Assembly (NCBI GenBank): GCA_937873145.1
Contig: CALMVK010000110.1
Location: 21,353-54,546, forward strand
Direction of reading: 5' to 3'
DNA length: 33,194 nt
Source of the DNA: an uncultured Granulicella sp.
Lineage (GTDB): Bacteria; Acidobacteriota; Terriglobia; Terriglobales; Acidobacteriaceae
Shown here: positions 6,001 to 16,900 of the stretch, piece by piece
How the letters are laid out: each line of letters starts with the position of its first letter
Position numbering within the stretch: the first letter of the stretch is position 1
The notes under the pieces: generated by a model
Told to the model about the DNA's origin: nothing
Databases searched by the model: none
Seen by the model: only the letters and a program-made list of their open reading frames with translations
Made by a program: the position numbers and the translations under genes

Positions 6001-9000
6001 ATGCTGGCCGAGACACCCGTCATTGCTTCCCTCGCCTGGGCTCATCCCGTCGTCCAGGAGTGGTTCGTCGCCAAGTTTGGCACGCCCACCGAGCCCCAGG
6101 AGGCCGGCTGGCCGCACATCCTCGCCGGCGAAACGACCCTCATCTCTGCGCCTACAGGCTCCGGCAAAACCCTGTCGGCGTTCCTCGTCGCCATCGACCA
6201 GCTCCTGCGCAAGGCCATTGCTGGAACCCTTGCGTCCGTCACGGAAATCATCTACGTCTCGCCCCTCAAAGCCCTTTCGAACGACATCCAGAAGAACCTC
6301 GACGCTCCCCTGGCCGAGATCCTTGAGCTCGCCCTGACCCGCGGTTACCTCGCGACCACCATCCGCACCGGCGTCCGCACTGGCGATACCTTGCCCAGAG
6401 AGCGAGCCGCCATGCTCCGCCATCCGCCACACATCCTGGTCACCACGCCGGAATCTCTCTACATCCTCCTCACCGCTGGCAAGTCCCGTGAGAATCTGCG
6501 CCGCGTTCATACCGTTATCGTCGATGAGATCCATGCTGTGGCCGACGACAAACGCGGCGCCCATCTCGCCCTTTCGCTGGAGCGCCTCGAAGCCCTCGTG
6601 TGCGGCGAAAACCAGCTTAGCCCCGGAGCTTTCCTCACCGGGCTGGCCACTCCGCCCCAGCGCATCGGCCTTTCCGCCACCCAGAATCCCATCGAGCTTG
6701 TCGCCGACTTCCTCACCGGCAGCCACCCCTCACGCCAACCCGCCAAAATCGTCCAGGTCGGCCAGCGCCGTCATCTCGACCTCGCCATCGAGGTCCCTTC
6801 CGACGAACTCGGCTCCATCGCCTCCATCGCCATGTGGACCGAACTCTTCGACAAGCTCGCCACCCTCACCGAGAATCACCGCAGCACGCTCGTCTTCGTC
6901 AACACCCGCCGCCTCGTCGAAAAGATCGCCTTCGAGCTGTCCGAGCGTCTCGGCCCCGAGCACGTGGCCGCGCACCACGGCTCACTCTCCCGTTCGCTCC
7001 GCCTCGACGCCGAACAACGCCTCAAGCGCGGCGAGATCAAGATCCTCATCGCCACCGCCTCCCTTGAGCTCGGCATCGACATCGGCAACGTCGACCTCGT
7101 CTGCCAGATCAATACAACCCGCGCCGTCGCCGTCGCCATGCAGCGCGTCGGCCGTGCCGGACACTGGCGCGGAGCCATCCCCAAAGGCCGCTTCTTCGCC
7201 ACGACCCGCGACGACCTTCTCGAGCAGGCTGCCCTGATCCGCAAGATGCGCGCCGGCGAGTTGGATCAGCTCGAGATCCCCGAAGCACCGATCGACGTCC
7301 TCATGCAGCACATCGTGGCAGCCTGCGGAGCCGAGCCCTGGCGCGAAGACGCGCTCTTCAACGTCTTGCGCCGAGCATACCCTTACCGCGCGGTCACCCG
7401 CGAGCACTTCGAGGAACTCCTTAAGCTCCTCCACGAAGGCATCGAGTCCAGCCGCGGCCGGTACGGCGCCTACCTGCTGCGCGACGGCGTTCACGGCGAG
7501 CTGCATCCCCGGCGCGGAGCCCGCATGATCGCCATCGCCAACGGCGGAGCCATCCCCGACACCAGCCTCTTCGCGGTGATCCTGCAACCCGAGGGCGTGC
7601 AGATCGCCACCCTCGACGAGCACTTCGCCGTCGATTCCTCCCCTGGCGACGTTGTGCTGCTCGGCAACTCCAGCTGGCGCATCCAGAAGATCGAGTCCGC
7701 CGGCCGCGTCCTGGTTGAAGACGCGCACGGAGCCCCGCCCAGCATTCCCTTCTGGGAGGGCGAAGCGCCGCAGCGCACCGGCGTCCTCTCGGACGGCGTC
7801 GGCGACTTACGCGAAGAAATCTCCGCCCGCACCCCTGACGTCTTCCCCTCCGCGCTTCACCCCACCCATCCGCAGGTTGCCGAAGCCGTCTCCTGGCTTC
7901 AGGCAGAAACCGGAGTCTGCCGAAGCGGCGCGCTCCAGCTCATCGCCTACGTCGTCGCCGGTCGCGCCATGCTCGGCGCGGTTCCGTCCAAAACCACGAT
8001 CATCGCCGAGCGCTTCTTTGATGATGGCGGCGGCATGCAGCTCATCCTGCATGCCCCTTTCGGCGGACGCGTCAACAAGGCTTGGGGTCTTGCCCTGCGC
8101 AAACGCTTCTGCCGCGGCTTCAACTTTGAGCTCCAGGCCGCCGCCACCGACAACGGCATCAACATCTCGCTCGCCGAGCAGCACAGCTTCCCGCTTGCCG
8201 ACGTCTTCCACTTTCTCACCGAGCACACCGCGCAGGAGCTCCTCGAACAAGCCTCGATCACCTCGCCTATCTTCAAAAATCGCTGGCGATGGGCGGCTGG
8301 CCGCAGCCTGCAACTGCTGCGCATGCAGAAGGGCAAACGGGTCGCTCCGCAGATCCAGCGCACCCGGTCCGACGACCTGATGGCCAACGTCTTCCCCCAG
8401 GCCGCGGCCTGCTTTGAGACCATCGTCGGCGACATCCAGATCCCCGACCATCCGCTGGTCCGCGAGGTCATGAAGGACGTACTCACCGAAGCCATGGACA
8501 TCGACGGCCTCGTCGAAATCCTGCGCGGCATCGAGCAGGGCACCATCCGCTGCCTGGCTGTCGACACACCGACGCCCTCGGTCTTCGCGCATGAGCTCAT
8601 CAACGCCATGCCGTACGCCTACCTCGACGAGGCTGGAGCCGAAGAACGCCGCGCCCGCGCTACCACGTTGCGCCGCGGCCTGCCTTCCACGGCCCCCAAC
8701 GAGCCACGCCATCTCGATCAGGCGGCCATCGACACCGTCCGCGCCGAGCTCTGGCCCGATCTGCGCGATGAACATGAGCTGCACGACCTGCTCCTCTCGC
8801 TTGTCCTTCTGCCACTCGCCTTTCTCGACACCGAGAAAGCAGCTGGCTGGCCGTTGTTTTACGAGCGTCTCGCCCGCAACAACCGCGTACAAACCATCGA
8901 AGTCCACGGCAAACCCTGCTGGATCGCCGCCGAACGTCTTCCTGCCATCGCATCCTTTACAGCCCAAAACTCTCCCGGAACCGAACCGGTTACAGATTCC

Positions 9001-10476
9001 GAGCACATCCTGCAATGTGTTCAGGGATGGTTACAAATTCTCGGTCCCGTGACTGCCAGCAGCCTCTCCACCCTGACCAGCCTGCCCGCCGCGGAAATCT
9101 TCAAAGCGCTTCTCGCCATGGAGATGCAGGGTCTTGCCTTGCGTGGAGCCTTCGAGCACCCCGCTCTTACCTCCTTCGATCCCGATCACGAGATCGAGTG
9201 GTGCGAGCGCCGCATCCTCCAGCGCATCCACCGCCTCGCCCTCGGCACCCTGCGTAAGGCCGTCGAGCCCGTCACTCCATCCATCTACCTGCGCTGGCTG
9301 CTCGGTTGGCAGCACCTTGCCCCACAGACGCAGCTCGCCGGAGAAGAAGGCCTGCTCGAAGTTCTCTCGAAGCTCGAAGGCTTTGAGGCTCCGGCTGTCG
9401 AGTGGGAGCGCACTTTGCTCCCGGCGCGCGTCGCCAACTACGACCCCCGCTGGCTTGACGCACTTTGCCTCTCCGGAGCCGTCGGCTGGGGACGCGTCTC
9501 TCCGCACCCGGCCTGGAACGTGGGCCAGGGCTCTGCTCCGCGCCGCGTCATCCCCACCAATGCCGCACCCATCACCTTCTTCGTCCGCGAGTCCGCCGAC
9601 TGGCTGCCGCACGCGCTCGCAGCCCAGTGTGTCGACGAGAGCACCTTGCTCGCCGCGCTCAGCCCCGACGCCCTCGCCGTCCGCACCCTCCTGCGCCAGC
9701 GCGGAGCCTGCTTCTCAAACGACCTCCAACGCCTGCTGGCCTTCACCCGCCCTCAAACCCAGCAGGCCCTATGGGAGCTCGCCACGGCCGGCATCGCCTC
9801 GGCCGACGGCTTCGACCAGCTGCGCGGCATGATGGACCCCCGACGGCGCGCCGCAAGCCAAACCAGCTCGGCAGCCGCCGCACCCAACAGCCTGAACAAA
9901 CGTGCCGCCGCCCGCACCACTGCTGGCCGTTGGTCGCTGCTCTGCGACGAGGCCGAGCCGCCCGCGCCCGTCGCCAAACCCACCCCTGCGGAACGCCAGG
10001 CCCAGGCCATCGCCGAAGCCCGCCGCCTCGACGCCGCACATGAGTCCGCCGCCCGCATGCTGCTCTGCCGTTACGGTGTGCTCTTTCGCGATCTGCTCGA
10101 GCGCGAGTCGAACGCCCCCAGATGGCGCGACCTGCTCGGCGTGCTCCGCCGTCTTGAAGCCCGCGGCGAGATTCGGGGAGGCCGCTTTGTCTCCGGCTTC
10201 GGCGGCGAGCAGTTCGCTCTCCCCGAGGCGGTCGACTCCCTTCGCGACGCGCGCAGTCGCACCTGCGTCCACGAGATCCCAGTCGCCGCCGCCGACCCCA
10301 TGAACCTCGTCGGCATCGTCATCCCCGGCCTTCGTATCGCCGCCGTCCCAGGACGCCATCTTCGCTTCCGCAACGGCACGCTGGTAACGGACGAAACTCC
10401 ATCGACCGAGCTCCCCAGCCCGGATGCAATTGCAACCGTGCTCCCGACGGCTTCTGCGGAGCGACGGTTATTCTGA
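6001..10476 (+). CDS. lhr: Lhr-type large ATP-dependent helicase
   Basis: 1491 residues, close to the 1500 or so of E. coli Lhr. Superfamily 2 motifs are in order: Q-motif region PTEPQEAGW, Walker A APTGSGKT (50-57), Walker B DEIH (175-178), motif III LSATQNP, motif V ATASLELGIDIG and motif VI QRVGRAGH (from 381). These are followed by the Lhr winged-helix and beta-barrel and a long C-terminal half that in E. coli Lhr holds tandem winged helices and has been linked to DNA repair. It unwinds RNA:DNA or DNA duplexes in the 3'-5' direction in characterised homologues. Start is ATG 6001 without a strong ribosome binding site. A DUF5522 gene follows 4 bp after the stop. Codon use is strongly GC-rich, like a resident housekeeping gene. 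Confidence 0.93.
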   Translation: MLAETPVIASLAWAHPVVQEWFVAKFGTPTEPQEAGWPHILAGETTLISAPTGSGKTLSAFLVAIDQLLRKAIAGTLASVTEIIYVSPLKALSNDIQKNLDAPLAEILELALTRGYLATTIRTGVRTGDTLPRERAAMLRHPPHILVTTPESLYILLTAGKSRENLRRVHTVIVDEIHAVADDKRGAHLALSLERLEALVCGENQLSPGAFLTGLATPPQRIGLSATQNPIELVADFLTGSHPSRQPAKIVQVGQRRHLDLAIEVPSDELGSIASIAMWTELFDKLATLTENHRSTLVFVNTRRLVEKIAFELSERLGPEHVAAHHGSLSRSLRLDAEQRLKRGEIKILIATASLELGIDIGNVDLVCQINTTRAVAVAMQRVGRAGHWRGAIPKGRFFATTRDDLLEQAALIRKMRAGELDQLEIPEAPIDVLMQHIVAACGAEPWREDALFNVLRRAYPYRAVTREHFEELLKLLHEGIESSRGRYGAYLLRDGVHGELHPRRGARMIAIANGGAIPDTSLFAVILQPEGVQIATLDEHFAVDSSPGDVVLLGNSSWRIQKIESAGRVLVEDAHGAPPSIPFWEGEAPQRTGVLSDGVGDLREEISARTPDVFPSALHPTHPQVAEAVSWLQAETGVCRSGALQLIAYVVAGRAMLGAVPSKTTIIAERFFDDGGGMQLILHAPFGGRVNKAWGLALRKRFCRGFNFELQAAATDNGINISLAEQHSFPLADVFHFLTEHTAQELLEQASITSPIFKNRWRWAAGRSLQLLRMQKGKRVAPQIQRTRSDDLMANVFPQAAACFETIVGDIQIPDHPLVREVMKDVLTEAMDIDGLVEILRGIEQGTIRCLAVDTPTPSVFAHELINAMPYAYLDEAGAEERRARATTLRRGLPSTAPNEPRHLDQAAIDTVRAELWPDLRDEHELHDLLLSLVLLPLAFLDTEKAAGWPLFYERLARNNRVQTIEVHGKPCWIAAERLPAIASFTAQNSPGTEPVTDSEHILQCVQGWLQILGPVTASSLSTLTSLPAAEIFKALLAMEMQGLALRGAFEHPALTSFDPDHEIEWCERRILQRIHRLALGTLRKAVEPVTPSIYLRWLLGWQHLAPQTQLAGEEGLLEVLSKLEGFEAPAVEWERTLLPARVANYDPRWLDALCLSGAVGWGRVSPHPAWNVGQGSAPRRVIPTNAAPITFFVRESADWLPHALAAQCVDESTLLAALSPDALAVRTLLRQRGACFSNDLQRLLAFTRPQTQQALWELATAGIASADGFDQLRGMMDPRRRAASQTSSAAAAPNSLNKRAAARTTAGRWSLLCDEAEPPAPVAKPTPAERQAQAIAEARRLDAAHESAARMLLCRYGVLFRDLLERESNAPRWRDLLGVLRRLEARGEIRGGRFVSGFGGEQFALPEAVDSLRDARSRTCVHEIPVAAADPMNLVGIVIPGLRIAAVPGRHLRFRNGTLVTDETPSTELPSPDAIATVLPTASAERRLF

Positions 10477-10480
10477 GAGT

Positions 10481-10648
10481 GTGACTGACCCCTCCGATTC
10501 CACGCCAGAACTCGCGTCCTCCGACGAACTTGCGCCTGAGGACTTCTACTTCGACGGACCTTACATGGTCTTCACCGCCGCCTACCACCGGAAGCGTGGC
10601 TATTGCTGCAACTCCGACTGCCGCCACTGTCCATATAAAGAGCTATAG
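10481..10648 (+). CDS. DUF5522 small cysteine-rich protein
   Basis: 55 residues from GTG 10481, four bases after the Lhr stop, suggesting translational coupling. The hallmark of the family is present: PEDFYFDGPYMVFTAAYH, then KRGYCCNSDCRHCPYKEL with four cysteines in CC-x3-C-x2-C, which could bind zinc or an iron-sulfur cluster. The role of the family is unknown. The 25 residues before the motif are acidic and probably flexible. It was recognised from the motif, which is very characteristic. Confidence 0.85.
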   Translation: MTDPSDSTPELASSDELAPEDFYFDGPYMVFTAAYHRKRGYCCNSDCRHCPYKEL

Positions 10649-10858
10649 CTTGCCGTTCGGCAGAGAAGGCAGAAGTCCGTTCTCCGTGATCTGCTCATCG
10701 CGCATGGCTTTGGCGTTATTAAGAAACCAGGGTAACCTGTGGATCACTCACGTAGATCCGCAGCATTCAGTCGTTGCCCATTTCCGGCTGCGTGTCGAAG
10801 CCTACCTCGGTGGCGCGCCGTCCGCTTCTTTGAGTCTCCACCGCGCCCAAGGGCAAAA

Positions 10859-11610
10859 CTACTTACTAGAAGACATCGTAGATAAATAAGCGACCGCACT
10901 TGCAGTGCTTAGGCCAGACAACTTAGATTTCCCGTTAGCCGCGCGTTCTATCTCAAACTGATCATCGGGTACAACAATACCGGATGTAACATCCCATTTC
11001 TTGAGAATGGTAAATGTTCCAGAACATGACATTGAGCTCAGCTGCATGATGTAAGTATGTCCGGGTTGTACAAAGAATCGTCGCGGAATAAGCTGCTCGG
11101 CGCTAACTCGACCGGTCGAGCGTTTAATTTCCCCTCCTCAAAGTCCACGTCAAAGGACGAACTCGTGCTTAATGTACCTGCAGGAGGCTGCAATATTACT
11201 TGCAGGATACGAAAGTGCATTTCCGTATACAAAAGATGGCCGCTTTCATCTAGCGAAATTACAGAGTAATTATTGAAGTTGGCTACCACCCAAGAGGACG
11301 AGGGCTCGTTACTGACCTCAACTAAGGAAGGCAGTCCTGCGAAATGGACGACGGTCTTGCCAGAGTTTTCGACTGCCCAGTCAGCCGCAAGCATCGGTCT
11401 CATCTGTGCGTTGCGCAAAGTCCTCATACTATAGGGGACAGTGTCTGGTTGTTTGTCTATATCAAAGGCGCTTAGTTGCCAACGATTCTCGGCCCCGTCA
11501 TACCCGGAATTGCTATGGCCTGACAATGGTCCGAGCGGTACTGTGTCTTGAGCTATTAACGCTTCTCTGTAACACAGTGAAAACGCCGCTGCTAATATAA
11601 AGAATTCCAT
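10859..11610 (-). pseudogene. Unknown, probably secreted protein, frameshifted
   Basis: Reading from ATG 11608-11610, the frame begins with a hydrophobic leader MEFFILAAAFSLCYREALIA and continues through LVEVSNEPSSSWVVANFNNY to FDVDFEEG. It then drifts to a stop at 11038. One frame over, a convincing continuation GEIKRSTGRVSAEQLIP, then RRFFVQPGHTYIMQLSSMSC and a 60-residue tail, runs on to the stop at 10859. Adding one G to the run of four G (plus-strand C at 11131-11134) would restore a single frame of about 250 residues. I do not recognise the family; alternating beta-type sequence suggests an exported beta-rich domain. The stretch is visibly more AT-rich than its neighbours, hinting at acquisition. 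It could be a genuine mutation or an assembly error in a homopolymer. Confidence 0.6.
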
Positions 11611-11720
11611 ACCAGATGTAATTTACGTCCGGTCATCCGTAGCCTTTCAAATTGAGCGGGAAGCTTATACCCAGACTTTGCCCATAGACTGCACCTGCGT
11701 AACGGGTCTGTCAATCCCGC

Positions 11721-13919
11721 TTACGGTGTCGGCGCAGCTGCAGGCACCTTGGCCGCAGACGGTGCTACGGAGGGAGCCGCGCCGGCCGGCTGGATGATTC
11801 GCAGCGCCATCCGGGGAAAGCTGAAGCTGCCGCCGGCGTCATCAATCACGTTCACCTGGCAAACGTAATCGCCCGGCTGGAGTGGGGTGAGCGGCACATC
11901 GAACTGAAACGCCACGGCACCACGGTCTGGACTATTGATCGTGTTGGCTTCAACCAGGGGCGTCTCATAGACCTTCGCGCCAGCTAGCAGGAACTCGATA
12001 CTGGTCAGCACATGCACCCCGCTTAGCGACGGTCGCCGCGTCAGGCCCGCTCCGGTCTCCGGAGGTGCGGCTCCACCCTTCTGGTGCGCCGGATCGTAAA
12101 CCTCGTAGAGGAAGTAGAGGTGCTGATCCTGGCGGAAGACATGCGGGATATTCGGGATCCACTGCAAACCATCGCGCACCAAAGGGTCGGCCGTCTTCTG
12201 CGTATCCGGGACGCGCTGGCTCGCCAGCACCACCGAACTGAGCTTCAGCGGAGCCTTCTTTAGATCGGGAACATTCAGCTCGGTCTCAAAGCTGCCCATC
12301 TGCCCGGTCTGGTTCTCGCGTACGACGAACTTCAGGCTGTACTTGCCCGTTGCCAGATTGAATCCGGTCGAATACTGAATGTTTCTCTGCTGCACCTGTT
12401 GCGCCGCGTCCACAGCCAGCTTGATCGTCTGGCGTACATCGCCGACCTTGATGCCCTGCGCATTCTTTACCTGGCCGAGGATGTCCAGCGTGGCCTTATC
12501 GCGATCGCCATTCTTCAGAAAAGGAATCTGCGAACCCGGAACGATCAAGCTTACCGGCACAAAGAAGTGGCCTTCGTCCGTGCGGAAGTAGAGGGCCTGC
12601 AGGTAAAGGGAGACGTCGGTTGCGGGCAGATCGCTGCGCATCTGCTCGGTGAGCGCCAGTTCGCGGTCTTCGCTCTTGGCGTGCTGAAAGTCTGCGGGCG
12701 CATAGTAGCCGGGGCGATACTGGACGACGACATCCGGCCGGTTCACCTTGATGGTCAGGTGCCGAAAACCGCCGTCGCGCGCCTGATTAGTCGACTTGAA
12801 ACCGAGAATGTAATACGCCTCGGTATCGTGCTGCACCTGCTGGAAGGCAGGGCCAAAGTCGTTCGAATCGAAGAAGGCCTTACCGCCCGTGTCCATGCTG
12901 AGCGTTCCGAGCGTCTCTTGCGAGGAAAAGTTGGCGCTCAAAGCTGCGGTTACCGCGCTTCCGCTATAGGCCGAGTTGCCGCGCAGACTTCCGCGGCTGG
13001 CGTCTCCTCCCGGCGGGAGAGCCTGCAGCCCACGGGTGTCGACCGAGTAGATCGCCATGTTGGCCTTCGTTGCGGCATTGGTCGCCGCGCGCAGACTGGC
13101 CTGGTTTTCAATGCCGTTGCGCGTCAGGCCGCCCGAGAAGTAGAGCATGGACTTCTTCTGGTCGACGCGCTCCAGGCTCTTGGCAATCGTGCGGATCGCC
13201 AAGAGTTCGCGGTCCGTGTTCAGGCTGTTGTACTCCGTGTCGTCCGCCGCAAACTGCGAGGTGTCGTCGCTGGTGCCGTCGGTCGAGCCCGTCGTGCCAT
13301 TGGCAAAGCCGGTCGTGTCGGTGCCGTTGTACTTCGCCAGCCCGTGCAGCAACGCGTCCTTGTCGGAGGTGAAATCCTGGTCCATGCTCAACCCGGTGGA
13401 CATGCTGACCAGCGCGACCAGGTCCGCCGGAGCCATCTTGTTCTTGACGTAATCCGTTGCCGCATCCACGGCGCGGTCGATGTCCTCATCCTGCATGGAG
13501 CTCAAATCGAAGAAGACTACGATCAGCCGGTGATCGCGCAACTGCTGCGGAGAGGCCGCCAGATTGTGCTCCAACAGCTCGGCGATGGTCGCCTTACCTT
13601 GGACCGTGTTCTTCTCCTGCAGCGCGACCGCCTGATCGACGCTTTGATAGTCAAAGCTGCGCACCGTCTGCGGCTTCTTGTCTTCAAGAATTTGGAAGTC
13701 GCTGGCTTTGAGCCCCTTGACCAGTTCGCCCGTTTTTTTGTCGCGCACCACGACGTTAGTGAGGACAAGGTTGGTATTTATGCTTAACGTAAAAGTGGAA
13801 CTGCCCTTCTGGCCATCAGCCTGGGCGCCAACCTGAGGAGGCGTGGCTTGAGCCGGTGCGCCGAGCGTTCCCTGCAGTCCGAGAAGTCCGATTGTCAGTG
13901 CTGCCACCAGTTGCCGCAT
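11721..13919 (-). CDS. Secreted VWFA-related protein (acidobacterial type)
   Basis: 732 residues. A signal peptide is visible (MRQLVAALTIGLLGLQGTLG, then APAQA). The segment from about 43 to 95 (LSINTNLVLTNVVVRDKKTG, GLKASDFQILEDKKPQTV) followed by a von Willebrand A-like fold is the pattern of the VWFA-related domain common in Acidobacteria. The metal site is reduced: D138-L-S-S-M142 instead of the canonical DxSxS. The C-terminal 300 residues look like beta-sandwich repeats and end in an Ala/Pro-rich tail. It follows the TonB-dependent receptor by 27 bp and is the last gene of a three-gene operon. Probably a periplasmic or surface adhesion/scaffolding protein; the exact role is not known. 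Confidence 0.82.
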   Translation of the reverse strand: MRQLVAALTIGLLGLQGTLGAPAQATPPQVGAQADGQKGSSTFTLSINTNLVLTNVVVRDKKTGELVKGLKASDFQILEDKKPQTVRSFDYQSVDQAVALQEKNTVQGKATIAELLEHNLAASPQQLRDHRLIVVFFDLSSMQDEDIDRAVDAATDYVKNKMAPADLVALVSMSTGLSMDQDFTSDKDALLHGLAKYNGTDTTGFANGTTGSTDGTSDDTSQFAADDTEYNSLNTDRELLAIRTIAKSLERVDQKKSMLYFSGGLTRNGIENQASLRAATNAATKANMAIYSVDTRGLQALPPGGDASRGSLRGNSAYSGSAVTAALSANFSSQETLGTLSMDTGGKAFFDSNDFGPAFQQVQHDTEAYYILGFKSTNQARDGGFRHLTIKVNRPDVVVQYRPGYYAPADFQHAKSEDRELALTEQMRSDLPATDVSLYLQALYFRTDEGHFFVPVSLIVPGSQIPFLKNGDRDKATLDILGQVKNAQGIKVGDVRQTIKLAVDAAQQVQQRNIQYSTGFNLATGKYSLKFVVRENQTGQMGSFETELNVPDLKKAPLKLSSVVLASQRVPDTQKTADPLVRDGLQWIPNIPHVFRQDQHLYFLYEVYDPAHQKGGAAPPETGAGLTRRPSLSGVHVLTSIEFLLAGAKVYETPLVEANTINSPDRGAVAFQFDVPLTPLQPGDYVCQVNVIDDAGGSFSFPRMALRIIQPAGAAPSVAPSAAKVPAAAPTP

Positions 13920-13946
13920 GTGCCTGCCCTTCTGTTCTCTTTCTTG

Positions 13947-16900
13947 CTAAAACCTGTAGCGAGCCTGCACCTGCAGCGAACGCATCGCGGCCGCGCTGGT
14001 AACCTGGCCGAAGTTGGCCGAGTTCTCCGTCACGTTGATGCCGCTGTACTGGACGGTGTTGAAGACGTTGGTGGCCGTCACCCGCGCTTCGAACGAATTG
14101 GTTCCGCCGAGTTGGAAGGTGCGCGAGAGAGCTGCGTTAGTGGCTACCGTTCCTGGTCCTTCAATGGAACCTTGCGACGCCGTGCCGTACTGCCCTGTGC
14201 CTGGCAAGGTAAACGCGTTGGTATTGAAGAAGCTCTTTAGCTGGCCCGTACCTTTGATTGCCGTCCCGGCTACCCGGTTCGGTCTCTGATTGAAGGTGTT
14301 TGCCGCCGAAGCCTCGGCCTGATTGCCCAAATACTGCGGCGTAAAGTAGGTGCCCGTCGCAAAGGTAAAGTTGCCGCTCAGCGAGAAGCCGTCCAGTGCC
14401 TTGGCCAGAATGCCGCCCTTGTTCAGGAACTCACGATTGGGGCCAAAGGGCAGCTCCAGCACCCAGTTGCCGGTCAGGTTATGGCGCTGATCGAAGGTTG
14501 AGTTTCCCTCTTCAAGATCTGGCCGATAGAAGTTTTGGATCGGCGTGCCCACCGCGCCACCGACCCCGGAGGCGTTGTCGATCGTATGCGAGTAGACGTA
14601 CGTGAAGCCTACGGCGATGCCCTTTTGCTGTCGCTTCTGCGCGCTCAGCACAAGCTGGTTTGAGTGCGAGCCCGCAATCGATCGCTCATAGTCGAACGGA
14701 GCGATGCCCGGCGTCGTCGTACCCGCGGGTGTTCCGTTGGGGGAGCCAACTAAATCCAGATCGCTTCCCTTCGAGCCGTTGTAGCCTACGTTCAGCACAA
14801 TCCCCAACGGAATCGTCTTCTGCACGTTCAGGTTGTAGATCTGGACCATGCCCAGCCGATAGTTTGGGTCAACGGCCCAGTTATTTGAGATCTGCTGCGC
14901 GGTCGAGCAGCCGAAGCCATTGCTGAACGTCAGATTTGCCGTCGTCGCCGGGCGGACCACGGAGGTTCCCGACGAAGTCATATAGAGATAAGGCGCCTGC
15001 GTGGTCGTGCAGCCAGTGGCCGCGGGCGTCGGATTGGCGCTCGTAGGTGTGGGCGCGACGTTATTCTGCGTCACGGCAAACGGCACCTGCTGCGACAGCA
15101 ACTGCGCAAAGGTGCGGTACTGGCCGGTGTTGAAGTTGATCCCGTAGCCTGCGCGTACGACCACATCCTTGATTCCTTTGAATCGTGGCGTCCAGGCCCC
15201 GCCAAAACGCGGCTCGAACATCGTACGGTCGGGACGGATCAGGCTACTCGGGAACTGGCCGCCGTAGGCTCCCGTGCCTCCCGGAAACACGGCCTGCACC
15301 GCGGTGTAGTTCGCGTTGTGATCCAGATTGACCAGCCGGTTGTTCTTTTCGGTGTACGGCCCGAAGTACTCGTAACGCAGTCCATAGTTCAAAGTCACGT
15401 TGGACTTGATGCGGAAATCATCGGTCACGTACCAGTCATAGACGTTCTCGCGCAGGTAGGTCTTATAGATACCCGCCTGGATGCTGGTGCTCTCCGGCAG
15501 TCCCAGCAGAAAGTCGGCAAACCCGGAGCCGCTGGCAGCGGTCGAGCCACTTATCCCAGCGATCTGGTAGGCGGGGCTGGCCGTCGCATAGCCCGTAAAG
15601 GTAAAGGAACCAAGCGGATTATTGCCGCCAACCGAATCCGCATGCACCCGCCGAATGTCGAGCCCCAGACGGACGTTATGCCGCTTGTGCCGCCAAGCCA
15701 CGAAGTCCGAGAAGCTGATTGTCTGGCTGATTGACTGCTCGGGAGTGGTGTTCGAGAGCCCCGCGAAGTTTGTGATATTCAACGACGGCACGCCATTATA
15801 AAAGTGTGGGTTGGCAAACGATTGCGCTTGGTTCGGGATGTTCAAATTCGCCGTCTGGGTAGGATTCGTGGCGCTGTTGGTGAAGTAGTTCTGGGTCTCG
15901 GACGAGCTGCGATTCCAGTTCACCGAGGCGTTGTTCGAGAGTCTGCCATAACTGACGACATAGCCTAGATTCAGCGCGTTGCCGTCGCTCGCCGTCGTTC
16001 CGCCCAGTGGCAGAAAAATGTTGCGCAGGTCGCTCGCAGTATGCGAGTAGTTGAACGAAGCATTGATATTTTGTCGCAATACCGGAGGCGCGTTCGCGTT
16101 TCTGCCTCCTCCTCCACCACGGCCACCACCGCCAAATCCGCCGAAGCCTCCAAAAGGACCGCCGCCGGTCTGCTGCCCAAGCTGCCGCTGATAGCGGGTA
16201 TTGATGGCGATGTTATTCGCACCCGCATTTGAGATCGTCTGATAGTTGAAGACGGTCGGGTCATTCGAGCCGCAGTTGATGTTGCACTGCGGGTAGTAGT
16301 TCAAAAGCGCCAAAGCCTGGGGCGAAATTCCGACCGTGCTGTTCCTCAAATTGTTGCTCGGAATCGGCATCCCGGTTTGAGGATCGAAGAGTGAGACCGG
16401 CGCCAAGCCACCGCTGACCCGCTGGAATGACTGGGAAAAGTCACCCGCGCGCTCGAGAACCGTCGGAACACGCACCGGATTGGGCAAAAATGGATTCAGG
16501 TTCTTCTGCCCAGTCAAATTAATAAAGACATATTGCCGCGTGTCCGGCTTCGTCAATCCAGGAAGATACGGCGATCCGGCAATACTCGCCCCAAACCGGT
16601 TCGAGTACGCCGAAGGATTAATAATCGGCTCCAGCGTGGGGGACCACGGTGCCGAGTTCAACGCGTTGTTGCCTCCCTGGTAGAAGACGCTACCGTGCGG
16701 TTGCGCCGGGTTGAAGTTGCGAAACGCTCCGCCGCCTCCACCCTCGCCACCCCGTCCTCCTCGTCCTCCGCCGAAGCCGCCGCCACCGCCGCCCAATCCG
16801 CCTGGACCACTCAACATGCCCCCCAGCATGCCGACGACCGCCTGAATCTGGTCGTTGGTGGCTCCCCCCTGCTGTCGCGCATTGCTCAGGGCATCCTGGA

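Noticed and set aside
4783-6726. A 647-codon minus-strand open frame running through the KdsC-like gene and the start of lhr
   Set aside because: Only its last 185 codons (from 5340) make a real SGNH hydrolase. The rest is the antisense shadow of GC-rich coding sequence, with low-complexity E/G/D-rich composition.
10640-10740. A short minus frame ending NGLLPSLPNGKL that stops inside the DUF5522 stop codon
   Set aside because: Only about 33 codons from a weak GTG, with no motif; probably chance or a tiny gene fragment.
12399-13787. A 462-codon plus-strand open frame inside the VWFA gene
   Set aside because: Antisense shadow; the minus-strand VWFA protein has a signal peptide and domain sequence.
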